Source of the DNA: an uncultured Campylobacter sp. | GTDB lineage: Bacteria > Campylobacterota > Campylobacteria > Campylobacterales > Campylobacteraceae | Assembly: GCF_938030815.1 (NCBI RefSeq) | Contig: NZ_CALHII010000291.1 | Location: forward strand, 1-7,600 | Length of the DNA stretch: 7,600 nucleotides | Direction of reading: 5' to 3' | Part shown: piece after piece, positions 5,349 to 7,600 of the stretch | Layout: every line of letters begins with the position of its first letter | Position numbering within the stretch: position 1 is the stretch's first letter | Program-made: the position numbers and the translations under genes | Notes under the pieces: model-generated | The model's input: only the letters and a program-made list of their open reading frames with translations | Told to the model about the DNA's origin: nothing | Databases searched by the model: none

Positions 5349-7600
5349 TGTTTAGAACTTTGGCTAGATTTTTTTTGTGCATAACCATACTTTTTATAAT
5401 CTGTGCGGTAGGTCTAAAGCACGGTATAACGATTTCGCAGCTGGACGTGGGCTTTGCAAAGCTTGAGGGGTTTTATCTCAAGCTAAATAAAGGTCTCGTG
5501 CTGCGTATCAAAAATCTTGAAATTACGCAAAATAATACACAAAATTTAGAGCAAAATTCCACCGATCTGCGCACGCAAAGCGAGAAAATTTTGGAATTTA
5601 GCAAAAAAATCTCGCTCATCAACTCCTTTTTTGAAGAGATCGACGTAGACAATATGAAAATAAAAGGCGAAAGCCTAAAGCTAAAATACAAAAGCGACGT
5701 TTTTTACGCCGATACGCGGTTTTTTAGGCTAAGCTCAAAGATCACGCCGGGCGCAAACGGACTGAGCTTTGATCCAATCGAGCTTGAGCTAAATGATTTT
5801 AATCTCACTCTGCACGGCACGGCGCGAGCAAATTTCAAAGCCGATACGTATGATTTTAACGGCACCTTCGCTTCGCACGAGATCGCGGGCGAGCTTGACG
5901 TGCACAATATCGGTTCACAGCTAAATATCGAGATAAACCGCGCCTCGGCCTTGAGCCTGAAAAATTTTATGAATGAGCTGGGCGCGCTTACTGGGCTAAA
6001 TCCCCTTGCGAACGAGTGGATCTACGGCAAGGCGGTCGCGCAAAACTACTACATCGAAAATCTGCATGCCAAAGTCGATCTGAAAGATCCGCGCCCGATC
6101 GCAGAAAATGTTAGTGCCACGGCCTACGCGCAGGATCTTACGATAAAATTTCAACCGCAAATCGAAGCCGTAACGGTAAAAGACGCCAACATCACGCTCA
6201 AAAACGATTATCTAAGCTTCACGCTGAACGAGCCTAAATTTAAAGGCAAAAGCCTGGAGGGAAGCGGCGTGCGTATCGGCGGGCTTTTTGAAGAGAAGCC
6301 GGTCGTATATCTGGATCTGCGAACTAAAGAGAGTTTGGGCAAGGACCTTGTAGATATTTTGCAAAGCTACGGCATAAATGAGCCCGTATATCCGCTGAGC
6401 GGCGGGATCGATGCGCGCGTGCTGATAGACGTGGACGTAGAAAAGGAAAGCGCCAAGGTGGATGCGAACGTGACGCTAAAAGACGCCGATCTGATGATCT
6501 CTAAAGCGAAATTTCACTCCAAAGCCGCGCGGGTGCATATCACCGAGAAAAAAATCGACATCAAAGACGCGAATCTGCAAAATGAAATTTTTAACGCCAC
6601 GGCAAGCGGCAGTATCGATATCGCCACGCGCAAAGCTAAATTTAACGGCACAATCCATAGCTTCAATCTCTCCCCGAACGGCAAAGAAATTTTAAAATTT
6701 GGCGACGCGAGAGATAATATAAGCCTTGATTTTAGCGGCAAAGCGCCGGTGCTGAGCTCGCAATTTTTAGGCGCGAAGATGAGCTTCGGCGAGCGGATCG
6801 AGATTAGCTCGCCCGATATTAGCGGAATTCTGCCCTTTTCCAAGACGCTTAAAAACGCGGGCATTAGCGGCGGAGATCTTAAAATTTTAACCAGCGATTT
6901 TACAAACTTAGATATCAGCAGCAACAATCTCATCTTTGATTTCGGCCTGCTAAACAAGGACGGAAGCCATTATAAAAACGACTCTTTCGCGCTTCGGGTA
7001 CGCGGGGGCGATCTGGACGGCTCTAGCGGAAGCGGTAAAATTTCTCTTAAAATAAACAAAGGCGGTAACTTTGTCGCTCTAAAAGACGTGGACGTCGCGA
7101 TCAATACTAGCGTGCAAACCAGCGAGTTTAATAGCGGCACAAAGGAGCGCTCGCCGATAAATTTCAGCGGGCAAAATTCTGCGATCGTGCTATCCGATCT
7201 TAATAAGACGCTGAAATTTACGCACTTTAACGGCGTGCTGGACGGCAAAAATATGAACCTGAACGCAAATTTCAAACGCGGCGACGTGAAGTTGATCTTT
7301 AAAAAGAGCTTGCTTCAAATTTTTGCGCAAAACATCAGCGGCGAGGCGCTCAATCAATTCCTAGGCTCGCAGAGCTTCGACGGAGGAGTATTTACGCTAA
7401 AAGCAAGCGGTATCGATCCGCGCAACTACCGCGGCGAGATCAATGTGCAAAACACCTATCTGAAGGACTACATCATCTATCAAAGGCTACTTAGCTTTAT
7501 AAACTCCGTGCCGTCGCTACTTACGTTTAAGACGCCCGATTTCAACGATCGCGGCTTTAGCGTGCAGAAGGGCAAAATTTACTTTCGCCGCAGCGGCGAT
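5345..7600 (+). CDS. AsmA-like / YhdP-type (DUF3971-like) envelope protein, 3' end beyond the window
   Basis: The frame is open for 752 codons to the window edge, so the C-terminus is missing. The N-terminus is a signal anchor (about residues 7-24). The rest is long, beta-rich and repetitive, with patterns such as L-x-L-x-D-A-x-L and runs of short polar-hydrophobic strands, as expected of the groove-forming AsmA-like family. The stretch from about 660 to 750 (I-S-G-E-A-L, then Y-L-K-D-Y-I-I-Y-Q-R-L-L, then G-K-I-Y-F) resembles the AsmA-like C-terminal region. E. coli relatives (YhdP, TamB, YdbH) move phospholipids to the outer membrane; applying that role here is inference. ATG 5345 is followed directly by ATG 5348, and GAGG (5339-5342) is spaced better for the second. 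Six candidate PglB sequons occur, at N71, N153, N172, N282, N375 and N620. There is no frameshift. Confidence 0.8.
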   Translation, partial: MMFRTLARFFLCITILFIICAVGLKHGITISQLDVGFAKLEGFYLKLNKGLVLRIKNLEITQNNTQNLEQNSTDLRTQSEKILEFSKKISLINSFFEEIDVDNMKIKGESLKLKYKSDVFYADTRFFRLSSKITPGANGLSFDPIELELNDFNLTLHGTARANFKADTYDFNGTFASHEIAGELDVHNIGSQLNIEINRASALSLKNFMNELGALTGLNPLANEWIYGKAVAQNYYIENLHAKVDLKDPRPIAENVSATAYAQDLTIKFQPQIEAVTVKDANITLKNDYLSFTLNEPKFKGKSLEGSGVRIGGLFEEKPVVYLDLRTKESLGKDLVDILQSYGINEPVYPLSGGIDARVLIDVDVEKESAKVDANVTLKDADLMISKAKFHSKAARVHITEKKIDIKDANLQNEIFNATASGSIDIATRKAKFNGTIHSFNLSPNGKEILKFGDARDNISLDFSGKAPVLSSQFLGAKMSFGERIEISSPDISGILPFSKTLKNAGISGGDLKILTSDFTNLDISSNNLIFDFGLLNKDGSHYKNDSFALRVRGGDLDGSSGSGKISLKINKGGNFVALKDVDVAINTSVQTSEFNSGTKERSPINFSGQNSAIVLSDLNKTLKFTHFNGVLDGKNMNLNANFKRGDVKLIFKKSLLQIFAQNISGEALNQFLGSQSFDGGVFTLKASGIDPRNYRGEINVQNTYLKDYIIYQRLLSFINSVPSLLTFKTPDFNDRGFSVQKGKIYFRRSGD

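Noticed and set aside
5395..5400. Perfect TATAAT on the plus strand as the AsmA-like gene promoter
   Set aside because: It lies inside the coding sequence of the membrane anchor, downstream of the only supported start codons, and is explained by Leu/Phe/Ile codons.
5473..7275. Several minus-strand open frames opposite the AsmA-like gene
   Set aside because: They are antisense to one uninterrupted 752-codon frame with clear family character, have no recognisable domains, and look like composition shadows.

Overview
The window looks like core chromosome of a Campylobacterota species, most likely a Campylobacter from the higher-GC, oral-type group (C. gracilis / C. rectus / C. showae / C. curvus side). 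This is an inference from three things: the four-subunit OorDABC 2-oxoglutarate oxidoreductase beside mdh, the Campylobacter-style variant motifs in Mdh, and the AAATTT-rich spacers set among fairly GC-rich codons. No mobile element, CRISPR array, tRNA or rRNA was seen.

Layout. The minus strand, read right to left, carries mltG (5218-4268), mdh (4157-3276), a 393-bp non-coding gap, and then the tightly packed oorD-oorA-oorB-oorC operon (2882-53). Its genes overlap or abut by 0-4 nt and each has its own Shine-Dalgarno sequence. The plus strand carries one large gene, divergent from mltG, which starts at 5345 and runs off the right edge. It encodes an AsmA-like envelope protein of at least 752 residues. 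Positions 1-52 lie beyond oorC and hold no gene that can be called.

Function. Mdh and OorDABC are neighbouring steps of the oxidative citric-acid cycle: malate to oxaloacetate, and 2-oxoglutarate to succinyl-CoA with low-potential electron carriers instead of an NAD-linked dehydrogenase complex. sucCD, which I recall lying between mdh and oorD in C. jejuni, is absent here. MltG (a septal/peripheral murein endolytic transglycosylase) and the AsmA-like protein are both inner-membrane-anchored with large periplasmic parts. Both carry candidate PglB N-glycosylation sequons, while the cytoplasmic proteins in the window carry none that I found.

Most unusual structure. The mdh-oorD gap is a degenerate tandem array in which an AATT box recurs about every 16 bp for roughly 250 bp. 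The mdh leader has a GC hairpin that competes with a possible Shine-Dalgarno-sequestering pairing, and just upstream of it lie two overlapping AT palindromes. The genes themselves are ordinary housekeeping genes, and I found no convincing new multi-gene system.
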